Of a DNA stretch of 64,000 nucleotides, positions 8,142 to 16,938 are shown piece by piece. The stretch is taken from contig NZ_CP014480.1 of the NCBI RefSeq assembly GCF_001580365.1, forward strand, positions 2,875,981 through 2,939,980. The letters are read 5' to 3'. The position numbers and the translations under genes are program-made. Origin of the DNA: Kocuria turfanensis. GTDB taxonomy: Bacteria > Actinomycetota > Actinomycetes > Actinomycetales > Micrococcaceae. Under the pieces are notes generated by a model. The model was not told where the DNA came from and did not search any database. It saw only the letters and a list, made by a program, of their open reading frames with translations. How positions within the stretch are numbered: the stretch's first letter is position 1; every line of letters starts with the position of its first letter.

Positions 8142-9203
8142 ATGAACCCCGAGCGCATCACCACCACCGGCGACGACGGCACCCGCGTCGTCGGTCCCGT
8201 CAATGCCGCCCTCACCCCGCGCTGGGCCGGGCTGGGCACCTTCGCCCGCCTGCCGCGCACCGACGAAGTGGAGCACACGGACATCGCCGTGGTCGGCGTG
8301 CCCTTCGACGCCGGGGTCTCCTACCGGCCCGGCGCCCGCTTCGGGTCCAACCACGTCCGGGAGTCCTCCCGCCTGCTGCGCCCGTACAACCCCGCGCAGA
8401 ACGTCTCCCCCTTCGCCGGCAAGCAGGTCGCCGACGCCGGGGACATCGTGGCGAACCCGTTCGACATCGGCGAGGCGATCGAGGCCATCGAGGCCCAGGC
8501 CAAGGAGCTGATGGGCGAGCGCACCCAGCTCGTGGCCATCGGCGGGGACCACACCATCGCCCTGCCCCTGCTGCGCGCGGCCCACTCCCGCCACGGCAAG
8601 GTGGCCCTGCTGCACTTCGACGCGCACCTGGACACCTGGGACACCTACTTCGGCGCCGAGTACACCCACGGCACCCCGTTCCGCCGCGCCTGGGAGGAGG
8701 GCCTGCTCGACACCGACGCCGCCTGCCACGTGGGCACCCGCGGGCCCCTCTACGGCACGCAGGACCTCGACGACGACGCCCGCTTCGGCTTCGGCATCGT
8801 CTCCTCCGCCGACGTCATGCGGCTGGGCGTGGACGCCGTCGTGGCGCACCTGCGCGAGCGCGTCGGCGACCGCCCGCTCTACGTCTCCCTGGACATCGAC
8901 GTCCTGGACCCGGCCCACGCCCCCGGCACCGGCACTCCGGAGGCCGGCGGGATGACCAGCCGGGAGGTGCTGGAGATCCTGCGCGGGCTGCGCGGCACGA
9001 ACGTGGTGGGCTGCGACGTCGTCGAGGTCGCCCCCGCCTACGACCACGCGGAGCTCACCGGGGTGGCGGCCGCGCACGTGGCCTACGAGCTGATCACCCT
9101 GCTCGCCATGGGCCCCGGCGCGGCCCCCGACGGGCCCGCGTACGGGCTGGCCGGGCACGTCTACGGGTCCGCCGCGCCGGAGGCCGGGCAGGGGCAGCGG
9201 TGA
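8142..9203 (+). CDS. Ureohydrolase (guanidinobutyrase/agmatinase type)
   Basis: Binuclear manganese ureohydrolase of 353 residues that splits a guanidino compound into an amine and urea. The metal ligands are all present: His137 (GGDHT), Asp160/His162/Asp164 (HFDAHLD) and Asp251/Asp253 ([14 protein letters not shown]). Agmatinase and 4-guanidinobutyrase are not separable by eye. The adjacent AruI-like decarboxylase and aminotransferase favour guanidinobutyrate, giving GABA and urea. Its stop overlaps the GTG of the aminotransferase. The urea produced could feed the urease encoded 7 kb away. Confidence 0.88.
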   Translation: MNPERITTTGDDGTRVVGPVNAALTPRWAGLGTFARLPRTDEVEHTDIAVVGVPFDAGVSYRPGARFGSNHVRESSRLLRPYNPAQNVSPFAGKQVADAGDIVANPFDIGEAIEAIEAQAKELMGERTQLVAIGGDHTIALPLLRAAHSRHGKVALLHFDAHLDTWDTYFGAEYTHGTPFRRAWEEGLLDTDAACHVGTRGPLYGTQDLDDDARFGFGIVSSADVMRLGVDAVVAHLRERVGDRPLYVSLDIDVLDPAHAPGTGTPEAGGMTSREVLEILRGLRGTNVVGCDVVEVAPAYDHAELTGVAAAHVAYELITLLAMGPGAAPDGPAYGLAGHVYGSAAPEAGQGQR

Positions 9204-10423
9204 CCGGCGGCGCGGCCGCGACCCGCCGCACGGACGCCGTGCCCCTCTTCGCCCACCGTGCCGAGGAGTTCCGCCCGTCGCCGGTGCGGGCGGTGTTCGA
9301 GATCGCGCTGCAGCCCGGGATGATCTCTCTGGCCGGCGGCAACCCGGACATGAGCGCGCTCCCGCACGAGGTGGTCGCCGACATGGCCGCCCGGATCCTC
9401 GCCGAGCGCGGGCCCGAGGTGCTGCAGTACGGCTCCGGGGCCGGCATCGGGCGGCTGCCGGAGCTGATCGTGGAGCTCATGGGCCTGGAGGGCGCCGAGA
9501 TCGCCCCGGACCGGATCCAGATCACCGCCGGCTCCCAGGCGGGCCTGGACCTGGTGACCAAGCTGTACTGCGACCCCGGGGACGTGGTGGTCGCCGAGGG
9601 CCCCACCTACGTGGGTGCCCTCGGGGTGTTCGGCAGCTACGAGGTCGACGTCGAGCACGTGGACGTCGACGACGACGGGCTGGACCCGGAGGCGGTGGCC
9701 GAGCGGATCGACGGGCTCCGGGCCGCCGGCCGCACGGTGAAGTTCGTCTACACGGTCCCGAACTTCTCCAACCCCACGGGGGTGACGACTTCCGAGGAGC
9801 GGCGCCGCCGGCTCGTGGACGTGTGCGCCGAGCGCGGCGTGCTCGTGCTGGAGGACGACCCCTACGGGCTGCTCGGCTTCGACCGTGCCCACCGGCTGCC
9901 GTCCCTGTACTCCCTGGCCCCGGACACGGTGATCCACCTGGGCAGCTTCTCGAAGATCTTCTCCCCGGGGCTGCGGGTGGGGTGGATCGCGGCCCCGCCG
10001 GCGGTGCGGGCGCGGCTGCAGATCGCGGCCGAGGCCGTCACGATCCACCCCTCCGTGCTCAGCCAGGAGCTCGCCGCCGCGTACGTCGGCAGCGAGCACT
10101 GGCGGCCGTCCCTGGACCGGGCCGTGGCGCTCTACCGCTCCCGCTGCGCCGCCATGATGGAGGCCCTGGAGACGCACATGCCGCAGGGCGTGCGCTGGAC
10201 GCGGCCGGCCGGGGGGTTCTTCACCTGGCTGGACCTCGGGCCGTGGACCGGGGACGGCGACCTGCTGCGGCGGGCCGTCGACCACGGCGTCGTGCTGGTG
10301 CCCGGCGGCGCCTGCTACGCCGACGGCCGCGCCACCACGAGCCTGGGCCTGGCCTACTCGGCGACCCCGGAGGCGGAGATCGCCGAGGGGGTCCGCCGGG
10401 TCGGTGAGATGCTGCGGGGCTGA
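9200..10423 (+). CDS. PLP-dependent aminotransferase, class I/II
   Basis: Fold-type I aminotransferase of 407 residues resembling 2-aminoadipate/multi-substrate transaminases. It has LAGGNPD near the N-terminus, [13 protein letters not shown] in the middle and the PLP lysine Lys252 in [14 protein letters not shown]. It is coupled to the ureohydrolase by a GTGA overlap. In this context it may transaminate arginine to 5-guanidino-2-oxopentanoate, the substrate of the AruI-like decarboxylase. That assignment is inference. A strong terminator follows. Confidence 0.85.
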   Translation: MTGGAAATRRTDAVPLFAHRAEEFRPSPVRAVFEIALQPGMISLAGGNPDMSALPHEVVADMAARILAERGPEVLQYGSGAGIGRLPELIVELMGLEGAEIAPDRIQITAGSQAGLDLVTKLYCDPGDVVVAEGPTYVGALGVFGSYEVDVEHVDVDDDGLDPEAVAERIDGLRAAGRTVKFVYTVPNFSNPTGVTTSEERRRRLVDVCAERGVLVLEDDPYGLLGFDRAHRLPSLYSLAPDTVIHLGSFSKIFSPGLRVGWIAAPPAVRARLQIAAEAVTIHPSVLSQELAAAYVGSEHWRPSLDRAVALYRSRCAAMMEALETHMPQGVRWTRPAGGFFTWLDLGPWTGDGDLLRRAVDHGVVLVPGGACYADGRATTSLGLAYSATPEAEIAEGVRRVGEMLRG

Positions 10424-10433
10424 CGCCCCGCGG

Positions 10434-10464
10434 CCCGCCCCGGTGCGGCGCGCACCGGGGCGGG
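10434..10464 (+). terminator. Terminator after the aminotransferase
   Basis: Perfect 14-bp hairpin (10434-10447 and 10451-10464) with a GCG loop and no T tract, 10 nt after the stop codon. Confidence 0.8.
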
Positions 10465-10481
10465 ACCCGCCCGCGCCCGGC

Positions 10482-10562
10482 TAGACTGATCCGCAGCTTC
10501 AGCAGCGAGGCTTCCACCACCCCGGGGGCATCCCCGCCGGGGGCGACGCCTCGGAGCTGCTG
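10482..10562 (+). promoter_or_regulatory. Promoter and folded leader of the ANTAR gene
   Basis: A -10-like TAGACT (10482-10487) starts a leader of about 70 nt. CAGCAGCGAGGC (10500-10511) can pair with GCCTCGGAGCTGCTG (10548-10562), the latter reaching the GTG start. A G/C-rich inner hairpin lies between them. The fold would hide the ribosome entry region. Confidence 0.5.
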
Positions 10563-11314
10563 TGATCCTTCCCCGCCCGCGCACCGACCTCCCCGAGCTG
10601 GGCGAGGTCGCCCAGGCCCTGACGCGCCTGGGCGAGAGGCTGGGGGCCGGCCCCGCCGACTCGCTGGTCGACGCGGTCGTCCGGTGCGCGGTGGAGTGGG
10701 TGGAGGGCGCGCGCTGGGCCAGCGTCACCATCCTGCAGCAGGGCAGCTTCCGGACGCTGGGCCACACCGGCCCGGAGGCCGCCGCCGCCGACGCCCTGCA
10801 GTACGAGCTGCGCTCGGGTCCGTGCGTCGACGCGGTCCTGGACGGCAGCGTCCTCGTCTCGGGGGACCTCGCCCACGACGACCGCTGGCCCGGCTACGGG
10901 CCCCGGGCCGTCCGCGAGGTCGGCGTCACCAGCGTCCTGTCCCACCGGCTGCGGCTGATCGGGGACCCGGAGCTGATCGCCTCCCTGAACCTCTACTCGG
11001 ACGCGCCGGACGCCTTCGACGAGCACGCCGTGTGGGCCGGGACGCTGCTCGCCACGCACGCGGGCCTGGGCATCTCGGTGGCGGTCACCCACCAGCGGGC
11101 CGCCCACCTGGAGACGGCCCTGCGCACGAACCGGGAGATCGGGACGGCGATCGGCATCCTCATGGCCCGGCACCGGGTCACCCGCGAGCAGGCCCAGGAG
11201 CTGCTGCGGCTGGCCAGCCAGGACACCAACCGCAAGATGAGCGAGATCGCCGCCGAGGTGGTGCGGACGGGGGAGCTCTCCCTGCCCCGCCGGCCTCCGT
11301 CCGGCGGGTCCTGA
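10562..11314 (+). CDS. GAF and ANTAR domain response regulator
   Basis: Protein of 250 residues. A GAF sensor domain (about 35-175, including RSGPCVDAVLDG and HRLRLIGDPELIASLNLYS) is followed by an ANTAR RNA-binding domain (about 185-240: LRTNREIGTAIGILMARHRVTREQAQELLRLASQ). ANTAR proteins bind paired stem-loops in nascent RNA and prevent termination. It stands alone between a terminator and a convergent oxidoreductase. Its own leader can fold strongly, which raises the possibility of autoregulation. The signal sensed by GAF is unknown. Confidence 0.9.
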   Translation: MILPRPRTDLPELGEVAQALTRLGERLGAGPADSLVDAVVRCAVEWVEGARWASVTILQQGSFRTLGHTGPEAAAADALQYELRSGPCVDAVLDGSVLVSGDLAHDDRWPGYGPRAVREVGVTSVLSHRLRLIGDPELIASLNLYSDAPDAFDEHAVWAGTLLATHAGLGISVAVTHQRAAHLETALRTNREIGTAIGILMARHRVTREQAQELLRLASQDTNRKMSEIAAEVVRTGELSLPRRPPSGGS

Positions 11315-11386
11315 CCGCGGCGCCCTGATCGGTGCCCCCGGTGCACCCGGCCGGTCCGCGGTGCCGCGGGGCTCAGGCCGCGGGGC

Positions 11387-12613
11387 TCAGGCGAGGACCG
11401 CCTCCGCGGCCCGGCGCCCGGAGGCCAGGGCGCCCTGCGTCGACCCGGTGGTGCGGTGGTCACCGCACACGTAGAGGCCGTCACCGAGCGCGGCGGGGCG
11501 GTCGGCCACGCGCCCGGGCGGCTGCTCGGGCAGGGCGTCGCGGATCTCGTGCACGGTGAGCAGGTCCCACGCGGAGGCGTCCGCCCCCCAGATCCGGCTC
11601 AGCTGGCGCCGCACGTCGGCCTCCGCGGGCAGTGCGGCGCCGCGCGGCAGGAGGGCGCTGGCCTGGACGAGGGCCCGGCCGTCCGGGGCGTAGCTGGGGG
11701 CCGCGCTGCTCACCACGGCGGTGTCGACGAGGGGTCCGCCGGTGCGGCCGGGCAGCACCAGGCACGCCAGCTCGGAGGGGGCGGACTCCGCCGCGAACCA
11801 CCACGTGGCCTCGCCCTTCATCGGGGTGGCCGGCAGATCGAGCAGCCCGGCCGCGGCCGGGCCCTCCGTGGCCACGACCACGGAGGGCGCCCGCCAGGTG
11901 CCGTCCCCGGCGCCCACGGACCAGCCGGTGCCGGTGCGCTCCAGGGCCCGGACGCGGGTGCCCAGGACGGCGGGCGCGCGCAGCCCGTCGTGGATCCACT
12001 CCGGCAGCGCGCCCATCCCGCCGGCCGGCAGGCCCGGGGTGCCGAGCAGGAACCAGCCCACCAGCTCCCGCACGAAGGCGGCGGAGGTGCGGCCCTCGTC
12101 CTCCAGGATCACCCCCGCCAGGAAGGGCTCGAGCACCAGGTCCCGCAGCGGGCCGCGCACCCCGGCGCGGTCGAGGGCCTCGTGCCACGGCCGGTCGTGC
12201 TCCTCCTGCCGCCGCGCGCTGGGGTCCAGGCCGGGGGCGAGCCAGGCCAGCAGGGCCGGCAGCCGCCGCAGCTCCACGCAGGGGCTGCGCAGGGTCTCCA
12301 CCAGACGGCGGGGGACCCGCCGCGGGTCGGCCAGGACGTCGATCCCGTCGCCGCGGGGGACCCCGGCCGCCGCGTCGAAGGGCTGCAGGCCCAGTGCCGC
12401 GACCTCCACGCTGCGCCGCAGCTCGGTGTAGGCGGGGTTGAGCACCTGGAAGCCGCGGTCGCAGCGGAAGCCGTCGACCAGGTCGGTGCGCACCCGGCCC
12501 CCGACCCCGTCGGAGGCCTCGAGGACCGCGACGTCCAGACCGTGCTGCTCGAGCAGGCGGGCGCACTGCAGACCGGACAGTCCGGCGCCGACGACGATCA
12601 CGTCATGGTCCAC
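11387..12613 (-). CDS. FAD-dependent oxidoreductase next to type III PKS
   Basis: Flavin amine oxidase/phytoene desaturase-like enzyme of 408 residues. The N-terminal dinucleotide-binding motif is VIVVGAGLSGLQCARLLEQ, followed by the acidic end of strand two (VLEASDGVGGRVRTD). The C-terminal FAD motif is DGLYVCGDHRTTGSTQGALASGRRAA. It starts 10 nt after the PKS stop, so it is very likely co-transcribed and modifies the polyketide product, for example by oxidation or dehydrogenation. The exact substrate is unknown. No signal peptide is seen. Confidence 0.85.
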   Translation of the reverse strand: MDHDVIVVGAGLSGLQCARLLEQHGLDVAVLEASDGVGGRVRTDLVDGFRCDRGFQVLNPAYTELRRSVEVAALGLQPFDAAAGVPRGDGIDVLADPRRVPRRLVETLRSPCVELRRLPALLAWLAPGLDPSARRQEEHDRPWHEALDRAGVRGPLRDLVLEPFLAGVILEDEGRTSAAFVRELVGWFLLGTPGLPAGGMGALPEWIHDGLRAPAVLGTRVRALERTGTGWSVGAGDGTWRAPSVVVATEGPAAAGLLDLPATPMKGEATWWFAAESAPSELACLVLPGRTGGPLVDTAVVSSAAPSYAPDGRALVQASALLPRGAALPAEADVRRQLSRIWGADASAWDLLTVHEIRDALPEQPPGRVADRPAALGDGLYVCGDHRTTGSTQGALASGRRAAEAVLA

Positions 12614-12623
12614 GAGGAGCCTC

Positions 12624-13796
12624 CTAGCGGGTCGGGACGGCCGCGGCCGGGTGGGCGTGCGCGGCGGGTGCCGCGGGGCGGGCGGGGATCGTGAACAGTG
12701 CCGACTCCACGGTCAGCCCGGGGCCGAAGGCCAGGGCGCACACGGTGCGGTCCTCGCCCGGCGGGGCCTCGTCGATCACCTGGCGCAGCACGTGCAGGAC
12801 GGTCACGCTGCTCATGTTCCCGCGGGTGGCGAGCACGTCCCGGGACTCGCGCAGCGCCTCGGGAGGCAGGCCCAGCGTGTGCTCGAGCTTGTCGAGGATC
12901 CCCCGGCCGCCCGGGTGCAGGGCCCAGTCGGTGATGCTCCCGCGGTCCACCGCACCGTCCGGTCCCTCCAGCAGGGCCTCCAGGGCGGCGTGGATGTTGT
13001 CCTCCAGCACCTGCGGCACGGCCGCGCCGAGGATCATCTCGAACCCGGAGTCACCGATGGTCCACGCCATCGCCTGCTCGCCGTCGGGGATGACGAGGGT
13101 GCGGAACCGGTCGAGCTGCAGCAGCGGCACGCACCCGTCCGGGACCCGCGAGCCGACCAGGGCCGCCGCCGCGCCGTCGGCGAAGAGGGCGGCGCCCCGG
13201 ATGGCGTCCGCGTCCCGGGCCGGGCGCAGGTGCAGCGTGCACAGCTCCACGGCCACGAGCAGCACCACCGCGTCCGGGTCCGCGGTGGCGATGGCCGCCG
13301 CCTGCCGCAGCCCGATCAGCCCGCCGTGGCAGCCCATGAAGCCGATGTGCGACCGGCGCGTGGCGGGGTTGAGCCCGAGGTCCCGCACCAGGTGGTAGTC
13401 GGGCCCGGGGGCGAAGAAGCCGGTGCAGGAGACGGTGACCACGTCGGTGATGGAGGCGGGGTCGACCGCGGGGCAGCGGGCCAGCGCGTCTTGGGCGGCC
13501 TCGGCGAACAGGCCGGGGGCCTCCTCCATGTAGGTGCGGTTGCGGGCACCGGTGAGCGGCGCCCGGAACCGGCCGTCCCCGGTGATGTAGGGCGATCCGT
13601 CCCGGGCGTCGTGGTCGACCAGCTCGGAGAGCACCGTGTGCCGGCGCGCGACCCCGGAGGCGCCGAACACCGTGCGCAGCAGCCGGGCGTTGAGCCGGTC
13701 GGTGCCGGGCTGGGCCTGGTAGAGGTCCTGGGCGTCGGTCTGCTCGAGCACGTGCGGCGGAAGGGCCGTGCCGAGGGACAGGAGTGCGGGCGTCAT
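12624..13796 (-). CDS. Type III polyketide synthase (chalcone synthase-like)
   Basis: Homodimeric iterative polyketide synthase of 390 residues. The catalytic triad is visible: Cys124 in VSCTGFFAPGPD, His294 in WALHPGG and Asn327 in RGNMSS. The GFG-type loop appears as AFGPGLTVESALF. Bacterial relatives make alkylresorcinols, alkylpyrones or naphthalene-type polyketides from acyl-CoA and malonyl-CoA; the product here is unknown. The ATG at 13796 follows a GATACT hexamer by about 7 nt, so the mRNA may be leaderless. A GTG at 13820 is the alternative start. It forms a two-gene cluster with the FAD oxidoreductase. Confidence 0.92.
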   Translation of the reverse strand: MTPALLSLGTALPPHVLEQTDAQDLYQAQPGTDRLNARLLRTVFGASGVARRHTVLSELVDHDARDGSPYITGDGRFRAPLTGARNRTYMEEAPGLFAEAAQDALARCPAVDPASITDVVTVSCTGFFAPGPDYHLVRDLGLNPATRRSHIGFMGCHGGLIGLRQAAAIATADPDAVVLLVAVELCTLHLRPARDADAIRGAALFADGAAAALVGSRVPDGCVPLLQLDRFRTLVIPDGEQAMAWTIGDSGFEMILGAAVPQVLEDNIHAALEALLEGPDGAVDRGSITDWALHPGGRGILDKLEHTLGLPPEALRESRDVLATRGNMSSVTVLHVLRQVIDEAPPGEDRTVCALAFGPGLTVESALFTIPARPAAPAAHAHPAAAVPTR

Positions 13797-13892
13797 CCCG
13801 TCCAGTATCCGTGCTGGCACCGACAGCCGCCACGGAGGGCGCGCGGAGAACGCCCGGGGAGGGTGCGCAGGACGCGCGGGGCGTGGCGGCGG

Positions 13893-13925
13893 CCGGGCGG
13901 GCCCGCGGTCCGCGGACCCGCCCGG
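13893..13925 (-). terminator. Terminator after the nitroreductase
   Basis: CCGGGCGGG (13893-13901) pairs with CCCGCCCGG (13917-13925), with an inner CCGCGG-type stem. It lies 7 nt beyond the nitroreductase stop and before the PKS promoter. Confidence 0.65.
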
Positions 13926-13932
13926 AACGGTC

Positions 13933-14544
13933 TCAGACGGTGGTCGTGGCGGCGTCGAAGTCCAGCCGCGGCAGCCGGTCGTGGCGCGGGGCGGCGGGGG
14001 CGCCGATGTTCACGACCATGAACGAGCGCAGGCTGGTCCCGGCGTGGAACGCGGCGTCCACCCCGGGGGCGTCGAAGCCGCCCATGGGGCCCGCGGCCAG
14101 GCCCACGGCGCGCACGGCCAGCACGAAGTACCCGGCCTGCAGGTGGGCGTTGTCCCGGCCCATCCGGTCGCGCAGCTCCTCGTTGCCGGCGAACACCGCC
14201 TGGTTGCCGGCGGCGGGCGGGAACACCACGGGCAGGTGCTCGTGCCAGTCGGCGTCGTAGCTGAGCACGGCGACCACGGGGGCGCCGGCCGTTTTGGCCC
14301 GGTTGCCCTCGGCCAGGAGGGGGAGCAGGCGCTCCTTGGCCTCCGCGGAGCGGATCCAGGTCACGCGCAGCGGCTGGATGTTCATGGCCGTGGGGCCCAT
14401 CTTGGCGAGGTCGAAGATCGCGCGCAGCTGCTCGTCGCCGACGGGCTCGTCGAGGAACTCCGAGGCGGTGCGGGCCTGGTGGAAGAGGAGATCAGCGGAG
14501 GGGGCGTCGAGGACGGTCCGGTCCTGGAGGACGTCGGCGGTCAT
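13933..14544 (-). CDS. Nitroreductase family protein, RutE-like
   Basis: FMN-dependent nitroreductase family enzyme of 203 residues, close to the malonic semialdehyde reductase (RutE/HadB) subgroup. It has ARTASEFLDEPV at the N-terminus, MGPTAMNIQPLRVTWI (FMN contact) near 50-65, and LAAGPMGGFDAPGVDAAF near 150. The ATG has GGAAGGAA upstream. The physiological role may be reduction of 3-oxopropanoate or of quinones/nitro compounds. No rut genes are nearby to support pyrimidine degradation. A CAGCAATTGCTG palindrome lies in its upstream region. Confidence 0.85.
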   Translation of the reverse strand: MTADVLQDRTVLDAPSADLLFHQARTASEFLDEPVGDEQLRAIFDLAKMGPTAMNIQPLRVTWIRSAEAKERLLPLLAEGNRAKTAGAPVVAVLSYDADWHEHLPVVFPPAAGNQAVFAGNEELRDRMGRDNAHLQAGYFVLAVRAVGLAAGPMGGFDAPGVDAAFHAGTSLRSFMVVNIGAPAAPRHDRLPRLDFDAATTTV

Positions 14545-14564
14545 GGGGGTTCCTTCCCGGTCGG

Positions 14565-14586
14565 CAGCAATTGCTGTACGTGTCAA
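14565..14586 (-). promoter_or_regulatory. Palindrome and -35-like element before nitroreductase
   Basis: The 12-bp perfect palindrome CAGCAATTGCTG is at 14565-14576, directly next to TTGACA read on the minus strand (14586-14581). This suggests a repressor site in the promoter. No good -10 is evident. Confidence 0.4.
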
Positions 14587-14657
14587 CAAAACCGGGGCCG
14601 GATCCATGCCCGGCGCCGCTGTGCCGTGCGTCACGGCCGGGCCGGTAGGGTGGGCCC

Positions 14658-15035
14658 ATGTCCTCCGCTCCGGCCGCCGCCCGCCGCGCCCTGCTCCTGG
14701 GCGGGGCCCTGACCGGGATGGGGCTCCTGCACTTCGCGCGCCCGGCGCCCTTCGACGGGCTGATCCCGCGGGCCCTGCCCGGCCCCGCCCGGGCGTGGAC
14801 CCTGGGCTCCGGCGTGGCGGAGCTGGGGGTCGGTGCACTGCTGCTGCACCCGCGCACCCGGCGCGGCGGGGGCTGGGCCGCGGCGGCCCTGTTCGTGGGG
14901 GTGTGGCCGGGCAACGTCACCATGGCCTGGCGCGCCCGCCGGGCCTCGCCGGCGCGGCGAGTCGTGGCGATCGTGCGGCTGCCGCTGCAGCTGCCGCTGA
15001 TCGGCGCGGCGCTGCGCGTGGCCCGGGAGGCCTGA
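14658..15035 (+). CDS. Small membrane protein, DoxX-like
   Basis: Protein of 125 residues with about four hydrophobic segments (ALLLGGALTGMGLLHF, ARAWTLGSGVAELGVGALLL, WAAAALFVGVWPGNVTMAW, RLPLQLPLIGAAL). Charged residues lie between them. The LHF...P and PGN-TMAW patterns resemble DoxX-like integral membrane proteins. Function unknown. TAGGGT (14646-14651) sits 6 nt before the ATG and there is no Shine-Dalgarno sequence, so the transcript is probably leaderless. Confidence 0.7.
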   Translation: MSSAPAAARRALLLGGALTGMGLLHFARPAPFDGLIPRALPGPARAWTLGSGVAELGVGALLLHPRTRRGGGWAAAALFVGVWPGNVTMAWRARRASPARRVVAIVRLPLQLPLIGAALRVAREA

Positions 15036-15070
15036 GCGCCGCGACCGCGCCCCGGCCGCCCCGCGTTCGC

Positions 15071-15102
15071 ATTCGGTCACACGTGCACGCCCTCCCTACG
15101 CT
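15071..15102 (+). promoter_or_regulatory. Promoter of first subtilase (shared motif)
   Basis: ATTCNGTNACA at 15071 is followed 26 nt later by TACGCTG (15097). The same elements at the same distance precede the second subtilase gene. Confidence 0.5.
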
Positions 15103-15221
15103 GAGCACAGCACAGGAGTGGGGGCTCCGGCACCGCAGGGGGTCGCTCCCGCTCCAGTCCATCGGGGGGTGGAACCGTGTGCTCCCTGCTGCCTCCCGCC
15201 CGACCGGCCGGAGGAACTCCC

Positions 15222-16841
15222 GTGACGCCCACTCGCAGCACCACCATCTCCCTGGCACTGGCTGCCGCTCTCGCACTCGTCCCGCTGGGCCCCGCCGCGG
15301 CGGCCGCGCTCCCGCAGCCCGGCCCGGAGGCCGCGCCCCCGGCCACCACGCCGGCGGAGGGCACCGACCGCGTCGTCGTGAAGTTCCGCGACGGGACCGT
15401 TCCGGAGGGCTCCCGGGACGACGTCTACGCGCGGGCCGCGGAGCGCGCCGGGGGCAGCGGGCTCGCCGAGACCACGACCACCGCGGACGGCGCCCAGGTG
15501 CTGCGCACCGGCGGGATGCTCGCCGGTGCCGAGCTCGAGGCCCTGACCGCGGCCCTGGAGCAGGACCCCGCCGTGGAGTACGCGGCGCCGGACCTGCTGG
15601 CCGGCACGGCCGCCGTGCCGGACGACCCGTCCTACACCGCCCTGCAGTGGAGCCTGTGGGACGACCCGGCCGGGCTGGGCATGCCCGCCGCGTGGGACCT
15701 GGCCACCGGGGCCGGGCAGACCATCGCCGTGGTGGACACCGGCATCACCGCGCACCCGGACCTGGACGCCAACGTCCTGCCCGGCTACGACTTCGTCTCC
15801 ACGGCCGAGAACGGGCGGGACGGCGACGGGTGGGACGCGGACCCGTCCGACGAGGGCGACTACCCGGACGCGGTCCTGTGCCCCGCCAGCCCCATGCCGA
15901 CGGCCTCCACCTGGCACGGCACCCACACGGCCGGCATCGCCGCGGCCGACGCCGACAACGGGCAGGGCATCGCCGGGGTGGCCCCGGACGCCCGGATCCT
16001 CCCCGTGCGCGCCGTGGGCGCCTGCAGCCAGGGCTACATCACCGACGTCGCCGCGGGCGTCACGTGGGCCAGCGGCGCCGCGGTGCCGGGCGTGCCCGCC
16101 AACCCGAACCCGGCCACGGTCATCAACCTCAGCCTCGGCGTCCCGGGGGAGTGCCCGCCGGTCCTGCAGACGGCGATCGACGAGGCCCTGACGCGCGGCA
16201 TCCCGGTGGTCGTGGCCGCCGGGAACCAGGGGATGGACGCCGCCCGGTCGGCGCCGGCCAACTGCGCCGGGGTCATCTCGGTCGCCGCCACGGACGTCTC
16301 CGGCGCGCTGGCCCCCTACTCCAACTTCGGCTCGGTGACGCTCGCCGCCCCCGGCGGCGACCCGTACGCGCAGATCCTGTCCACCGGCAACGCCGGGGCC
16401 CAGACGCCGGCCGGACCGGCGTACACCGAGCGCAACGGCACCTCCATGGCCGCGCCGGCCGTCTCCGGCGTGGTGGCCCTGCTCCGCCAGCGGTCTCCGG
16501 AGCTCGGCGTGGACGGGATCCGCGCCGCCCTGACCGGCACGGCCCGGCAGGCCCCGGGCGGCTGCGCCGCCGGCTGCGGCGCCGGCATCGTGGACCCCGT
16601 CTCCGCGCTGGTCCAGGCGCAGGGCGGGGAGCCCTTCGGCACCGGAGGCGGTATCGGCGCCCTGCACCGCAAGATCGCCGCGAGCGCCGGTGAGCCCCGC
16701 TCACGGGAGCTGTGCGCGCTCGGCGGGAACCCGTGCTTCCAGGAGTTCGCCAACGGGTGGATCGTGTGGAGCGCCGGCACGGGCGCCCGCTGGACGTCGG
16801 CCCTGCCGGCGCAGTGGTGGGGGATCGCCTCCGCCGGCTGA
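15222..16841 (+). CDS. Secreted subtilisin-like serine protease (S8)
   Basis: Secreted endopeptidase of 539 residues. Signal peptide about 1-30 ending in Ala-rich sequence; an inhibitor-like propeptide (VVVKFRDGT ... AVEYAAPDLL) to about 125; the catalytic domain has Asp172 (VVDTG), His232 (WHGTHTAG) and Ser408 (NGTSMAAP). A short C-terminal region after 480 (CFQEFANGWIVWSAGTGARW) looks like a single LGFP-type repeat that may tether it to the cell wall. The GTG at 15222 has GGAGGAA just upstream; the longer GTG start at 15177 would spoil the signal peptide. It forms a tandem pair with the next gene, with which it shares the domain order. Confidence 0.93.
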   Translation: MTPTRSTTISLALAAALALVPLGPAAAAALPQPGPEAAPPATTPAEGTDRVVVKFRDGTVPEGSRDDVYARAAERAGGSGLAETTTTADGAQVLRTGGMLAGAELEALTAALEQDPAVEYAAPDLLAGTAAVPDDPSYTALQWSLWDDPAGLGMPAAWDLATGAGQTIAVVDTGITAHPDLDANVLPGYDFVSTAENGRDGDGWDADPSDEGDYPDAVLCPASPMPTASTWHGTHTAGIAAADADNGQGIAGVAPDARILPVRAVGACSQGYITDVAAGVTWASGAAVPGVPANPNPATVINLSLGVPGECPPVLQTAIDEALTRGIPVVVAAGNQGMDAARSAPANCAGVISVAATDVSGALAPYSNFGSVTLAAPGGDPYAQILSTGNAGAQTPAGPAYTERNGTSMAAPAVSGVVALLRQRSPELGVDGIRAALTGTARQAPGGCAAGCGAGIVDPVSALVQAQGGEPFGTGGGIGALHRKIAASAGEPRSRELCALGGNPCFQEFANGWIVWSAGTGARWTSALPAQWWGIASAG

Positions 16842-16857
16842 CCGGTGGCCCGCTCCG

Positions 16858-16893
16858 ACGGCGCCGTCCACCCCGGGGTGGACGGCGCCGTTT
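16858..16893 (+). terminator. Terminator between the two subtilase genes
   Basis: A 34-bp perfect palindrome (two 17-nt arms, 16858-16874 and 16875-16891) is followed by TT. It begins 16 nt after the stop codon. Confidence 0.85.
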
Positions 16894-16938
16894 CCCGTGC
16901 GCCCGTCGCCGGTCTCCCGCGGCGGTCCGGCACGTCCC

